Made by a program: the position numbers and the translations under genes
Assembly (NCBI GenBank): GCA_965555375.1
Contig: CBEWDL010000027.1
Span: forward strand, 1-26,375
Direction of reading: 5' to 3'
DNA: 26,375 bases
Source of the DNA: CBDVBL01 sp965555375
Lineage (GTDB): Bacteria; Zixibacteria; MSB-5A5; UBA10806
In this document: positions 15,401 through 22,476 of the stretch, piece by piece
How positions within the stretch are numbered: the stretch's first letter is position 1
Layout of the letters: each line of letters starts with the position of its first letter
The notes under the pieces: generated by a model
Told to the model about the DNA's origin: nothing
Databases searched by the model: none
Seen by the model: only the letters and a program-made list of their open reading frames with translations

Positions 15401-18375
15401 GGCTGGCATGGATGGGCTACGATGCCTCGCCGGCCGGGGAAGTGGCCGGCAATACACCGGTATTCATAGATCCTGAGGGGACAGCCGGTCTGTCCAGTCC
15501 TGATGAAATCAAAGCGGCTACTGATTCGAGGCGTTCGTTCGACCTGATGGCCTACCATCCAAACGTCTCGCCAACGCATCCACCGGCCGGATTGGACATT
15601 CAGGTTCTGGCCGGGTACAATTTATATCGCGATACTTCTCCCAGCCCTTATGATCGCCAATTGATGATCAATGCCGAGCTTATTACCGACACCAACTATG
15701 ATGACTGGGGTGATGATCCTTACGGCCCGATAGTCAACGGTGTTACATACTACTATCAGACCTCGGCTTTTTACGATGTCGGCGGCGGGGAGTTCGTCGA
15801 GGTCGGGCCTTCGAACGAGGCGACCGGCATGGCTGTGAATCACCCGCCAGCCAATCCGCAAAATCTGGTTGGCTCTTCGCTTGCCGATACTGTGTATCTA
15901 TCATGGGACGCTAACACCGACTACGATATAGCCCGGTACAGAATCTTCCGCCGCAATTACGGTGAGAACGAATACAACCTCGTCGCGACGACAGATCATC
16001 CGGATACGTCCTTCAGCGAAATTCTTGCACTTGACGGTATTTACAGGTATAAGGTGGCCGCCGTGGATGCCGAGGGCATGCAGTCTGAAGGGTATTCCAA
16101 CCGCGTTGACATTCCGATTGGCGCAATCCCCCCACGTCAGCTTACCGCCACAACGATGCTGGATTCCAAAATTGAGCTGAACTGGCGAAATCCCAGCTTG
16201 AGGCCTCTCGATCCGCTTCAGAATCTGAGTGTCGCGGTATTAATCTCGGATTTCCCTGGGGCTGAGCAGGAAATCGAAGAGTTCCTTCTGGCCAGCGGTG
16301 AGGTGGAAACGGCCGACTTTATCGATGCGCAGTACTCGACTCCGACTCTGGATGACCTCGAGCCTTACGATGTTGTAGTGACCTGGTCGAATGCGCCCTA
16401 CGCCGACCCTGCAGGCATCGGTGATTTGCTGGCCGATTATATCGAAACCGGCAAGGGAGTGGTCGCTTTAGAATTCGCTTTTTTAAGCGGCTGGGCCATG
16501 CAGGGAAGATTCATGACGGAATACAGCCCGTTTACTCAGGCCAACTCGGGTTACGTTGATGTCAGCCTGGGCGATTACGATCCCGGTCATCCCTTGATGG
16601 AAAATGTCTCGAACGTGACCGAGCTTTATGCCTATGATGTCAGCCTGACAGGCGTTGGTGAGGCGGTGGCCTGGTGGAACAACGGCTGGCCGTTCGTCGC
16701 GTTCAATACTGACAACCAGCTGGTGGTCAGTATTAATGGCTACGTGGGAACGCCATTTCGCGAATGGACAGGCGACATGCTTGAGGTACTCTTAAACAGC
16801 GTGATCTTTGTAACAGCCGGTCCGAGAATAGAACCTGATAATTACAGGATTTACAGATCCGAAAACCCGGACAGCCTATTTGAACGGATTGCGGAGATAG
16901 AGGGAACCGAGCGAACTTATACCGATGAGCCCGTACCGAACTACGTGGATTTCTATTACTACGTGACCGCCTTCTACGAGCCCGACCAGGAGTCCGATCC
17001 GACCAACGTAGCTATGGGCCGAGCGGTTGAAGGCGCCCATATGGATCTCGATCCGACCTCCTTTGAGGTAACCGGCGCCCCGGGGGAGATAACCATAGAG
17101 CAGTTGAATATCTCCAACTCTGGAGGTTTTGATCTCGACTTCACGATAGTGGCTGAAACCGAAAACCGCATTCTCAGGATTCCGGTCGATCCATATCCCA
17201 ACAGGACCGGGGAGATAGCAGAGTTTACGAGATATTCGGTGGAGTACGATAAATCAAATCCTCCTGACGAGGAAACAAACCCGCCCATGATCCTCGATCG
17301 TGGCGGCCCGGATGAATTTGGATATATCTGGATAGACTCCGACGAGCCCGGCGGTCCGACTTTCGATTGGATCGATATTACCGCTATCGGGGATCCAATC
17401 TACATGTCGGACGATGACAACCAGGGTCCATATCCGATGGCTTTCGATTTCCCATTCTACGGCCTGTTCTTCAACTCAATCAGAATCTGCTCGAACGGAT
17501 TCCTCTCATTCACAAGCACAAGCACGGCTTGGAGCAACGATCCCATTCCCGGTTTCGATGCTCCCGAGAATCTTATCGCCCCCTTCTGGGACGATATATA
17601 TCCTCCCCGCGGCGGGATGATCTACTGGTATACCGACGAGGCGATGACGGTCTTTTCCTGGATAGAAGTTCCCGCTTTTCCCGGGGGAGAAGACGACGGT
17701 CCGTTTACCTTTGAGGTGATACTCTATCCCAGCGGCGCCATAAAATACCAGTACCTCGAAATGTACCCGCCGCTTGAGAGTGCTACCATCGGTATTCAGA
17801 ACGGCGATCGCACAATAGGACTGCAGGTTGCCTACAACCAGCCATATGTTCACGATGATCTGGCTGTTATGATAACCAGCTGGCTGTCCGCTGATCCGAG
17901 TTCGGGCACGGTACCGGCCGGCGCCGAAATGGACGTTGACATCATATTCGACGCCAGTTTCCTGGACGAGGGAACCTATACCGGCCAGCTGATTGTTACC
18001 GGCTACGACATCAACCATATGATTGATCAGATTATTGTTCCCTGCACCTTCATCGTCGGTCCGACGGCCGTCGATGGAGAAGAGATCGATCTCCCGACTG
18101 AATTCGCTCTCTCACAGAACTATCCGAACCCGTTCAATCCTGCAACCGAGATCAAATTCGCGCTTCCTGAGAACGCGCACGTCAAGATCGAGATCTTTAA
18201 CGTGCTCGGGCAGAAGGTGCGGACGCTGGTCGATGCCGATATGGATGCCGGATATAAATCCATCGTCTGGAACGGCACCGACGCAAGCGGACAGACCCTA
18301 TCCACCGGAGTTTACCTCTACAGGATGCAAGCTGGAGATAAGACGTTCAACAAGAAGATGCTGATGCTGAAATAA
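12481..18375 (+). CDS. Very large secreted subtilisin-family (S8) protease with type IX-like C-terminal sorting domain
   Basis: ATG 12481 follows GGAG by about 10 bases; an in-frame GTG at 12466 precedes that site and is less likely. The 1964-residue product has a signal peptide (about 1-23), an inhibitor-like propeptide (about 35-145) and an S8 domain (about 160-475) with the full triad: D190 in HLDTGVDGTHP, H236 in SHGTHTMGT, S427 in GTSMACPHVAG, and oxyanion N344 in AAGNEGPG. Then come a carboxypeptidase-regulatory-like domain (about 500-575), beta-sandwich modules, fibronectin type III domains (one at about 1120-1210), an alpha/beta insert (about 1248-1445), and a sandwich module with FPFYGLFFNSIRICSNGF. 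The tail (1875-1964) has QNYPNPFNP, VLGQKVRTLV, GVYLYRM and a final KKMLMLK, the type A sorting pattern. It is predicted to be exported and cell-surface attached or released. Confidence 0.93.
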   Translation: MKNLLAVLTLGLLVGYLSAPAFGGQYSSDFDLYLEDHQAEEMIGAVITMADQVDLDALKQELYARRADRREWHETVVLALQEKATVSQAGIMSQLANLANQGLVRDYRGVWIGNVVLVDARREALDILVQRDDVLQINPDYEIENIEPVSKGDDGPPLIAGVELGLGAIRADEVWAMGYTGAGRLVSHLDTGVDGTHPALSARWRGLDPRYADNPGWAWFDPITDTQFPQEWFWSHGTHTMGTICGLGESTGDTIGVAFGAEWISAGVIDRINIPRTVADAILAFEWIADPDEDPGTVWDVPDVCSNSWGLTTGHGYPHCHEVFWEVLDGCEAAGVFVLFAAGNEGPGARTLRNPATRATTDIQSFAIGALDGNNPNFPIADFSSRGPSECTPDGNDVIKPEVSAPGVNVRSSVPGGGYQGNWSGTSMACPHVAGVVALMREANPNLTTDQIGGILLETAADLGQEGEDNAYGMGIVDAYEAVTMALAYLEGWGMMAGHITDQASGDPIQGARVSVIDRPWSATSNSLGYYRVFMHADTLWDLRVENPPTHLPIFDQQMVAQNETLWVDYELEGKVTVTLKASFANPEDASYRAFYIKGSWDNDGFYDENWSGDYIAIYDDGAAPDEIAEDGVFTGTVMLARDLVNTYSWAIYSENYGGEDALLDNGADFDIPDLNPPDVPTLVVDPSGSDNNWIISVEGDHDLSLDLMQGIENTPAKWGAATALVEGVTYTFRLRVMHSDVASYGSGGIGGPDLQFTCEYEGSYDFIFDDRDDSYLVQLAGTEGPPTFLSARSGLDGHIPVAWMPPGTVEYREMAYDDGQLVNGWYYYDSYNLMATMFVPESQPLSIDSVMVHVLTEGDPYWPWPDGTHDPVGVWIFLDNGSGFPENDPVFYEEVVCTPGEWIRVDVDEILVAQGNFWVAMNNLAGGGDDGMGLDANTDYPANKWARFEGVWGMQDYYPGDHMIRAKVFGGGRLAWMGYDASPAGEVAGNTPVFIDPEGTAGLSSPDEIKAATDSRRSFDLMAYHPNVSPTHPPAGLDIQVLAGYNLYRDTSPSPYDRQLMINAELITDTNYDDWGDDPYGPIVNGVTYYYQTSAFYDVGGGEFVEVGPSNEATGMAVNHPPANPQNLVGSSLADTVYLSWDANTDYDIARYRIFRRNYGENEYNLVATTDHPDTSFSEILALDGIYRYKVAAVDAEGMQSEGYSNRVDIPIGAIPPRQLTATTMLDSKIELNWRNPSLRPLDPLQNLSVAVLISDFPGAEQEIEEFLLASGEVETADFIDAQYSTPTLDDLEPYDVVVTWSNAPYADPAGIGDLLADYIETGKGVVALEFAFLSGWAMQGRFMTEYSPFTQANSGYVDVSLGDYDPGHPLMENVSNVTELYAYDVSLTGVGEAVAWWNNGWPFVAFNTDNQLVVSINGYVGTPFREWTGDMLEVLLNSVIFVTAGPRIEPDNYRIYRSENPDSLFERIAEIEGTERTYTDEPVPNYVDFYYYVTAFYEPDQESDPTNVAMGRAVEGAHMDLDPTSFEVTGAPGEITIEQLNISNSGGFDLDFTIVAETENRILRIPVDPYPNRTGEIAEFTRYSVEYDKSNPPDEETNPPMILDRGGPDEFGYIWIDSDEPGGPTFDWIDITAIGDPIYMSDDDNQGPYPMAFDFPFYGLFFNSIRICSNGFLSFTSTSTAWSNDPIPGFDAPENLIAPFWDDIYPPRGGMIYWYTDEAMTVFSWIEVPAFPGGEDDGPFTFEVILYPSGAIKYQYLEMYPPLESATIGIQNGDRTIGLQVAYNQPYVHDDLAVMITSWLSADPSSGTVPAGAEMDVDIIFDASFLDEGTYTGQLIVTGYDINHMIDQIIVPCTFIVGPTAVDGEEIDLPTEFALSQNYPNPFNPATEIKFALPENAHVKIEIFNVLGQKVRTLVDADMDAGYKSIVWNGTDASGQTLSTGVYLYRMQAGDKTFNKKMLMLK

Positions 18376-18399
18376 GCGTCAAATCTGAACGCCCATGCG

Positions 18400-18434
18400 A
18401 AGCCCCCGTTCTTTCCGAGCGGGGGCTTTTCTTA
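18400..18434 (+). terminator. Rho-independent terminator of the subtilase gene
   Basis: AAGCCCCCG (18400-18408) pairs with CGGGGGCTT (18420-18428) around an 11-base loop and is followed by TTCTTATT, 25 bases after the stop. Confidence 0.88.
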
Positions 18435-18744
18435 TTGCTGTGTATTCCAGATGTTTGGATAATACGGGTATCAGGCCAGATTGTGAGATAGATAATCCGG
18501 ACATTCTGGGATTTTGAATACTAACAAACCGGCAGAATACCGCTGCACAGGTTATGAAGCCTTATGCACAAAAAAGTCAAGAAAAGTGGGGAACAACTCG
18601 TCGGTTGGATTGTAATTATATCGGAAATGAGAGACCGGGAAAAGACGAGCGCCTGGAGCCAACCCGCAGTCCCGCAAGGAGATAGGGTCGTCTTATCTCT
18701 GTCCATTAAGCGATGACAGGTGTTTGGCCCATGCGGCATCCTGC
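18435..18744. other. Intergenic stretch without a recognisable gene
   Basis: About 310 bases between the subtilase terminator and the sigma-54-like promoter. I see no coding signal on either strand. A 9-base match to the DnaA box consensus (TTATGCACA, 18562-18570) stands alone. GGTTGG near 18602 and CCAACC near 18659 form a distant inverted repeat that could be part of a regulator-binding region, but this is weak. Confidence 0.5.
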
Positions 18745-18760
18745 GGGCATGGCATTTGCT
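18745..18760 (+). promoter_or_regulatory. Sigma-54-type (-24/-12) promoter
   Basis: GGGCATG-GCAT-TTGCT matches TGGCAYR-N4-TTGCW at 11 of 12 informative bases, with GG at 18746-18747 and GC at 18758-18759, the required 12-base phase. Transcription would start near 18771, about 28 bases before the ATG at 18799 and upstream of its AAGGAGG site. Confidence 0.5.
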
Positions 18761-18798
18761 CATTAAGCTTACGAACGCAAGTTTAAGGAGGCAAGCAA

Positions 18799-19176
18799 AT
18801 GAAGTGCTTCTATCAGGGCCGACAGAGAGAGTCGGAGGGCATCACCGGCGGCAACGGTTTCGTGAGCTTCGCCATTCCGGATATCGGCATCACCTTTAGA
18901 GCCCAGTTTACGGGCACGAAAGATGAGTGCGATTATGCGAGTCTCCTTGCCCTTCTGGAGTTTGTAGAGTTGAATCCGCATCTTTTCAAAAACAAGCGGA
19001 TCGAAATATTCGGCGATAATTTCAAAATCATCAGCCAGGTTAATCAGAAAATCAGGCCCTCGAAAGATCTCGAGCCGTATCTGAACATGGCGGTCGGATA
19101 CAAGCGCAAGATCCCATTTATCCTGAAATGGATTCCCGATTCTGAAAACCTGGCGCAGGATGGCATGACCGCATAG
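18799..19176 (+). CDS. RNase H-fold protein with incomplete active site
   Basis: The 125-residue product has a strong Shine-Dalgarno (AAGGAGG, 7-8 bases upstream). It follows the RNase H pattern: a first strand pair (MKCFYQGRQ and NGFVSFAIPDIGITF), an alpha helix after TKDECDYASLLALLEFVEL, IEIFGDNFKIISQVN (like 'xxGDSxLVxxQ', D73) and the last helix WIPDSENLAQDGMTA (like 'VPRExNxxADxLA', D121). The first catalytic Asp of the family appears as Q6 and the helix Glu region as E43/D45, so nuclease activity is doubtful. It could be a nucleic-acid-binding or scaffold protein. It is a single-gene unit with its own sigma-54-like promoter and a terminator. The fold assignment is moderate; the function is unknown. 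Confidence 0.7.
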   Translation: MKCFYQGRQRESEGITGGNGFVSFAIPDIGITFRAQFTGTKDECDYASLLALLEFVELNPHLFKNKRIEIFGDNFKIISQVNQKIRPSKDLEPYLNMAVGYKRKIPFILKWIPDSENLAQDGMTA

Positions 19177-19199
19177 AGTTTAACAGCTATGATAAAGGC

Positions 19200-19240
19200 G
19201 GAAAAGGGGTCGTGTCTGCATACCGGCCCCTTTTCCTTTA
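19200..19240 (+). terminator. Terminator hairpin after the RNase H-fold gene
   Basis: A perfect 10-bp stem (GGAAAAGGGG at 19200-19209 with CCCCTTTTCC at 19227-19236) and a 17-base loop lie 24 bases after the stop. The tail is only TTTA, so efficiency is uncertain. Confidence 0.65.
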
Positions 19241-19254
19241 ACCTGACATGCTGA

Positions 19255-19283
19255 TTGACAAAATGCAAATCTGGACTTATCTT
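19255..19283 (+). promoter_or_regulatory. Promoter of the carboxypeptidase gene
   Basis: Perfect TTGACA at 19255-19260, a 17-base spacer and TATCTT at 19278-19283 (4 of 6). The predicted leader of about 60 bases contains a 9-bp hairpin (GAACCGGCA at 19302-19310 with TGCCGGTTC at 19320-19328) ending 11 bases before the AAAAAGGAG ribosome site. Confidence 0.65.
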
Positions 19284-19350
19284 GATCCCGTGCAAGAATT
19301 GGAACCGGCAGGCTTCAATTGCCGGTTCTAAATAGAAAAAGGAGTGTGTG

Positions 19351-21618
19351 ATGCGAAGAGTTATTTGGTTCGTAGCTGTTTTACTCATTATATGGAATCT
19401 ATCCTCTCTGGCCGCCACGGAAGAGCGCCCCATGCTTCTGCGGGTAAATCTGCACGAAAGGGGAACAATCGATTTTTTACATAAGGGCGGCTTTGATGTC
19501 GCCTTCGTATCCAGGGGAGAATTCGCAGAGATAGTTGCTGACGACAACGACTATATGAGACTTCAAACGGCCGGATTGAACCCGGAGATAATTCACGAGG
19601 ATCTGGTAGCCTTCTATCAGTCGCGATTCCCCGTCGGAACGGATATGGGGGGATTCCCGACGTTGGATGAGGCTCTGGCATTTATGGACTCGCTTCATGA
19701 AGCCCATCCCGATATCACCACGGCTCGAGAATCAATTGGCTATTCCATTGAAAGCAGAGCGATCTGGATGATGAAGATCTCCGATAATCCCGAGCAGGAC
19801 GAAGACGAGCCGGAATTCTTCATAAATGCGCTGATCCACGCCCGCGAGCCGATCGGTCTTGAGGCCACATTGAGGTTCATGGCGCACCTCTGCTCGAACT
19901 ATGGCACCGATCCGGAAATCACCGCTCTCGTTGACAACCGCGAGTTCTATTTCGTGCCGGTTGCTAACCCCGATGGTTACGAATACAACCGCCAGACCGA
20001 TCCCAACGGTGGAGGTATGTGGCGTAAGAACAGGAACCCCACCGGTTATGTTGATCTCAACCGCAACTGGGGATACATGTGGGGCTACGATGATTACGGC
20101 TCTTCACCTGATCCCAATGACGAAACATACAGGGGCATGGCTCCTTTTTCGGAGCCTGAAACATCGTCTTTGCGGCAGTTCATCAATTCCCGCAATTTTA
20201 ATCTGGTGATGAACCTCCATACCTACGGAAATTATATGCTGTACCCCTGGGGATATTACAATGGTTACACTCCCGATCAGGATATATTCCACACCTTATC
20301 CGATTCGGCCTGCGCTCAAAATGACTATGAGATCGGCACGCCCTGGGAGCTGATGTACAATACAAATGGCGATGCCAACGATTGGCAGTACGGTGAGCAG
20401 ATTGAAAAGCCGAAGATTCTTGGCTTCGTTATGGAAATCGGGAGCGGGTACGATGGTTTCTGGCCGGAACCCTCGAGAATCCCCGAACTCTGGAATGATG
20501 TATTGCCGGCATTGATGTATCTCTCCAGAGTCGCGGATAATCCTTATATCCCGGCGGCCCCTCGGGCACCGATCTTAAATCCTATCGGCGATGTTTATGC
20601 CGACTCGTTTACCGTTAGCTGGGAGTTTTCCGATACCTTGAATCCTGCGATCGCATTTGAATTGAAAGAGCTCATAGGCCTGGAAAGAGTCGAGGATGAT
20701 TTTGAGGATGGCACGTCGAGCTGGGATCTCAACGGTTTCTATCGCAGCAGCGCCCGCCGGCATTCCGGATCCTATTCTCTTTACTCCGGATCGGACAACA
20801 GCTATAACGGATCTGCGATCCTTGTCAATCCAATTTCGGTAGGTGAGGATGAGATGCTCAGATTCTGGACTTGGTACAATATAGAAACGAACTGGGATTA
20901 CGCCTATGTTCAGCTTTCGACCGACGGCGGCAATAGTTTTGTAAATCTCGAGGGCAATATTACAACTAATTACAACCCTCACGGTAACAATCAGGGCAAT
21001 GGAATTACCGGCAATTCGGGTGGATGGGTACTGGCAGAGTTTCCTCTGGATGATTATGCCGGCCAATCAGTATTGCTGGGGATGAGATACGTTACTGACG
21101 GCTGGACTACATATGACGGTTTCTACGCTGACGAATTCTATCCGGTTGAGACATTCGATGAAGAGAACATCCTGTCCTCCGACATAATTGATACCTTCTA
21201 CCTGGTCAGCGATCGCGAGCCCGGGGATTATTACTATCAGGTTCGAGCGAAAGATGCGGAGGATCAATGGTCGGCCTTTTCCAACAGGGAAGTGGCCCAC
21301 GTTCATCCGCAGACCAGTATTGATAATGACCCGTTGCCAGTTTTGCTTACACTGGATCAGAACTACCCCAATCCGTTCAATCCTCAAACGGCCATATCAT
21401 TTTCGATCCCGCAGCGAGGATTGGTGGAGTTGACGATATACAATATTCTCGGATCTAAGGTGCGGACCCTCGTCAACTCTGAATTCGAGGCCGGCGAGCA
21501 TGTGATAATATTCGATGGTTTGGACGACCGGGATAAACCGGTAGCTGCCGGTGTCTATTTCTACAGGCTTAAGACAGAATCTGGCACCTTGACCAGGAAA
21601 ATGGTTCTGATAAAATAG
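19351..21618 (+). CDS. Secreted zinc carboxypeptidase (M14) with type IX-like C-terminal sorting domain
   Basis: ATG 19351 lies 6 bases after AAAAAGGAG and is preferred over the in-frame GTG at 19348. The 755-residue product has a signal peptide (about 1-22, SLA-AT), a short propeptide-like region, and an M14 domain (about 105-395). Zinc ligands are H163 and E166 (IHAREPIG) and H290 (NLHTYGNYMLYPWG); the catalytic Glu is E362 (FVMEIGSGYDGFWP); substrate residues appear in NPDGYEYNR and VDLNRNWGYMWG. A jelly-roll/MAM-like sandwich follows (about 445-610, from DDFEDGTSSWDLNGFY). The tail (666-755) carries QNYPNPFNP, NILGSKVRTLV, GVYFYRL and a final KMVLIK, very like the tail of the subtilase at 12481. 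Predicted role: exported peptide scavenging. It has its own promoter and terminator. Confidence 0.94.
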   Translation: MRRVIWFVAVLLIIWNLSSLAATEERPMLLRVNLHERGTIDFLHKGGFDVAFVSRGEFAEIVADDNDYMRLQTAGLNPEIIHEDLVAFYQSRFPVGTDMGGFPTLDEALAFMDSLHEAHPDITTARESIGYSIESRAIWMMKISDNPEQDEDEPEFFINALIHAREPIGLEATLRFMAHLCSNYGTDPEITALVDNREFYFVPVANPDGYEYNRQTDPNGGGMWRKNRNPTGYVDLNRNWGYMWGYDDYGSSPDPNDETYRGMAPFSEPETSSLRQFINSRNFNLVMNLHTYGNYMLYPWGYYNGYTPDQDIFHTLSDSACAQNDYEIGTPWELMYNTNGDANDWQYGEQIEKPKILGFVMEIGSGYDGFWPEPSRIPELWNDVLPALMYLSRVADNPYIPAAPRAPILNPIGDVYADSFTVSWEFSDTLNPAIAFELKELIGLERVEDDFEDGTSSWDLNGFYRSSARRHSGSYSLYSGSDNSYNGSAILVNPISVGEDEMLRFWTWYNIETNWDYAYVQLSTDGGNSFVNLEGNITTNYNPHGNNQGNGITGNSGGWVLAEFPLDDYAGQSVLLGMRYVTDGWTTYDGFYADEFYPVETFDEENILSSDIIDTFYLVSDREPGDYYYQVRAKDAEDQWSAFSNREVAHVHPQTSIDNDPLPVLLTLDQNYPNPFNPQTAISFSIPQRGLVELTIYNILGSKVRTLVNSEFEAGEHVIIFDGLDDRDKPVAAGVYFYRLKTESGTLTRKMVLIK

Positions 21619-21650
21619 TATTACGCTTAAAGCCTTACTGATACCACTGA

Positions 21651-21680
21651 GGGGGATCGCCACGATGTGATCCCCCATTA
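21651..21680 (+). terminator. Terminator hairpin after the carboxypeptidase gene
   Basis: GGGGGATC (21651-21658) pairs with GATCCCCC (21669-21676) around a 10-base loop, 32 bases after the stop. The following ATTATTCG is only weakly T-rich. Confidence 0.65.
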
Positions 21681-21720
21681 TTCGTGTATTGCCAGCGGCC
21701 GGTGCGAGATGCTAAAATAC

Positions 21721-21749
21721 TTGACCGTCAGAATACTTCGAGGTATGTT
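21721..21749 (+). promoter_or_regulatory. Promoter of tRNA-Ser
   Basis: TTGACC at 21721-21726, a 17-base spacer and TATGTT at 21744-21749. Transcription would begin near 21756 and give an approximately 45-base 5' leader. Confidence 0.55.
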
Positions 21750-21750
21750 A

Positions 21751-21784
21751 AAAGCGGGTAGCCGATAAATGCCGAGCCCGCTTT
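21751..21784 (+). other. Hairpin in the tRNA-Ser leader
   Basis: AAAGCGGG (21751-21758) is complementary to CCCGCTTT (21777-21784), a perfect 8-bp stem immediately downstream of the predicted -10 and 17 bases before the mature tRNA. It may aid 5' processing or mark a start site; its role is not known. Confidence 0.4.
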
Positions 21785-21801
21785 GTAAGTTCTGGTTGTC
21801 C

Positions 21802-21885
21802 GGAGGGCTAGTCCTAACTGGTAAGGCAGCGGTCTTGAAAACCGCCGGCCGTAAGGCCATGGGGGTTCGAATCCCTCGCCCTCCG
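21802..21885 (+). tRNA. tRNA-Ser (anticodon UGA)
   Basis: An 84-base class II tRNA. The acceptor stem GGAGGGC (21802-21808) pairs with GCCCTCC (21878-21884), with discriminator G at 21885 as expected for serine. T8-A9 are present, the anticodon stem GCGGT/ACCGC encloses loop CTTGAAA with anticodon TGA, the long variable arm is formed by GGCC-GTAA-GGCC, and the T loop is TTCGAAT. The 3' CCA is not encoded. Confidence 0.96.
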
Positions 21886-22037
21886 CTTTGTTATTCTTCA
21901 GCCTAAACCATCGTTCTGCCAATGGTCGCAGCCATGGGATAATTTGAATTAAATCTCATATATTATTTTAGATGACGATCAAACTGATGAATCATATATA
22001 TTGTTTAGCTGCCAAATAAAATAAATTCGTTTTTCTC

Positions 22038-22066
22038 TTGACACCAATTCAGCATAGCATTTGATT
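22038..22066 (+). promoter_or_regulatory. Possible promoter of the structured leader region
   Basis: Perfect TTGACA at 22038-22043, a 17-base spacer and TTGATT at 22061-22066 (3 of 6 in the -10). If used, it would transcribe the whole stem-loop region toward the gene at 22534. Upstream, 21890-22037, is AT-rich with no gene. Confidence 0.35.
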
Positions 22067-22305
22067 CTTATGTAGTCTTCTCCCTGAATCCCCCCGGGAG
22101 GTATAGCTCTCTTTCAACTTGTAATCGTAAGGTTGAAGGAGAAGTAATGTGAATAGTACTCCTAACGGCCAATTAGGAAGTAATACTATTAAGAGTTACC
22201 GGCGCTTACATAATGCCGTATGCGAAGGAATGTCCATGTCTTTATGAGCAAAATGCTGTCATAAAGAAAAAAAGCAAAAAATGAAAAAATCAAAACGTGG
22301 CGCAT

Positions 22306-22335
22306 GTGGCGTCAGGTCTCCGAACCTGACGCCAC
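22306..22335. repeat. Perfect 12-bp inverted repeat
   Basis: GTGGCGTCAGGT (22306-22317) and ACCTGACGCCAC (22324-22335) flank CTCCGA. This is the strongest hairpin in the intergenic region but no T tract follows, so it is more like a dispersed palindromic element than a terminator. Only one copy is present in this window. Confidence 0.75.
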
Positions 22336-22440
22336 CTGGATTCGCAGGCGTAAAGCTGTAACGTGGGAGGCGTGATTAGATGGCACCTATCACCATATTA
22401 TTTCAAGGAGGTGATATCTACCTGTAGAAAGGATAACTAT

Positions 22441-22476
22441 GTGAGGAGAAAAATTGAAGTTTTTGCAGTTTCTTAG
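22441..22476 (+). CDS. Possible 11-residue leader peptide
   Basis: GTG at 22441 opens the short frame VRRKIEVFAVS and stops at TAG 22474-22476, directly at the base of the 22477-22510 hairpin. AAAGGA lies about 8 bases upstream. An ATG overlapping the GTG by one base (22439) is followed at once by TGA, a start-stop pair. The arrangement resembles translational or transcriptional attenuation, but such a short frame can arise by chance. Confidence 0.22.
   Translation: MRRKIEVFAVS

Noticed and set aside
18562..18570. DnaA-box-like TTATGCACA
   Set aside because: A single copy without a cluster, AT-rich unwinding region or dnaA/dnaN neighbours; not evidence for an origin.
18521..18763. 80-codon minus-strand open frame in the intergenic gap
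   Set aside because: No ribosome site, Cys/Ser-rich composition without domain, and it overlaps the sigma-54-like promoter.
22213..22245. Group II intron domain V-like start (GCCGTATGCGAAGG)
   Set aside because: The required complementary half is absent and no reverse transcriptase gene is present.
21802..22300. Integration site at the 3' end of tRNA-Ser
   Set aside because: The AT-rich region after a tRNA prompted a search, but no second copy of the tRNA 3' end, no integrase and no mobile gene is visible.
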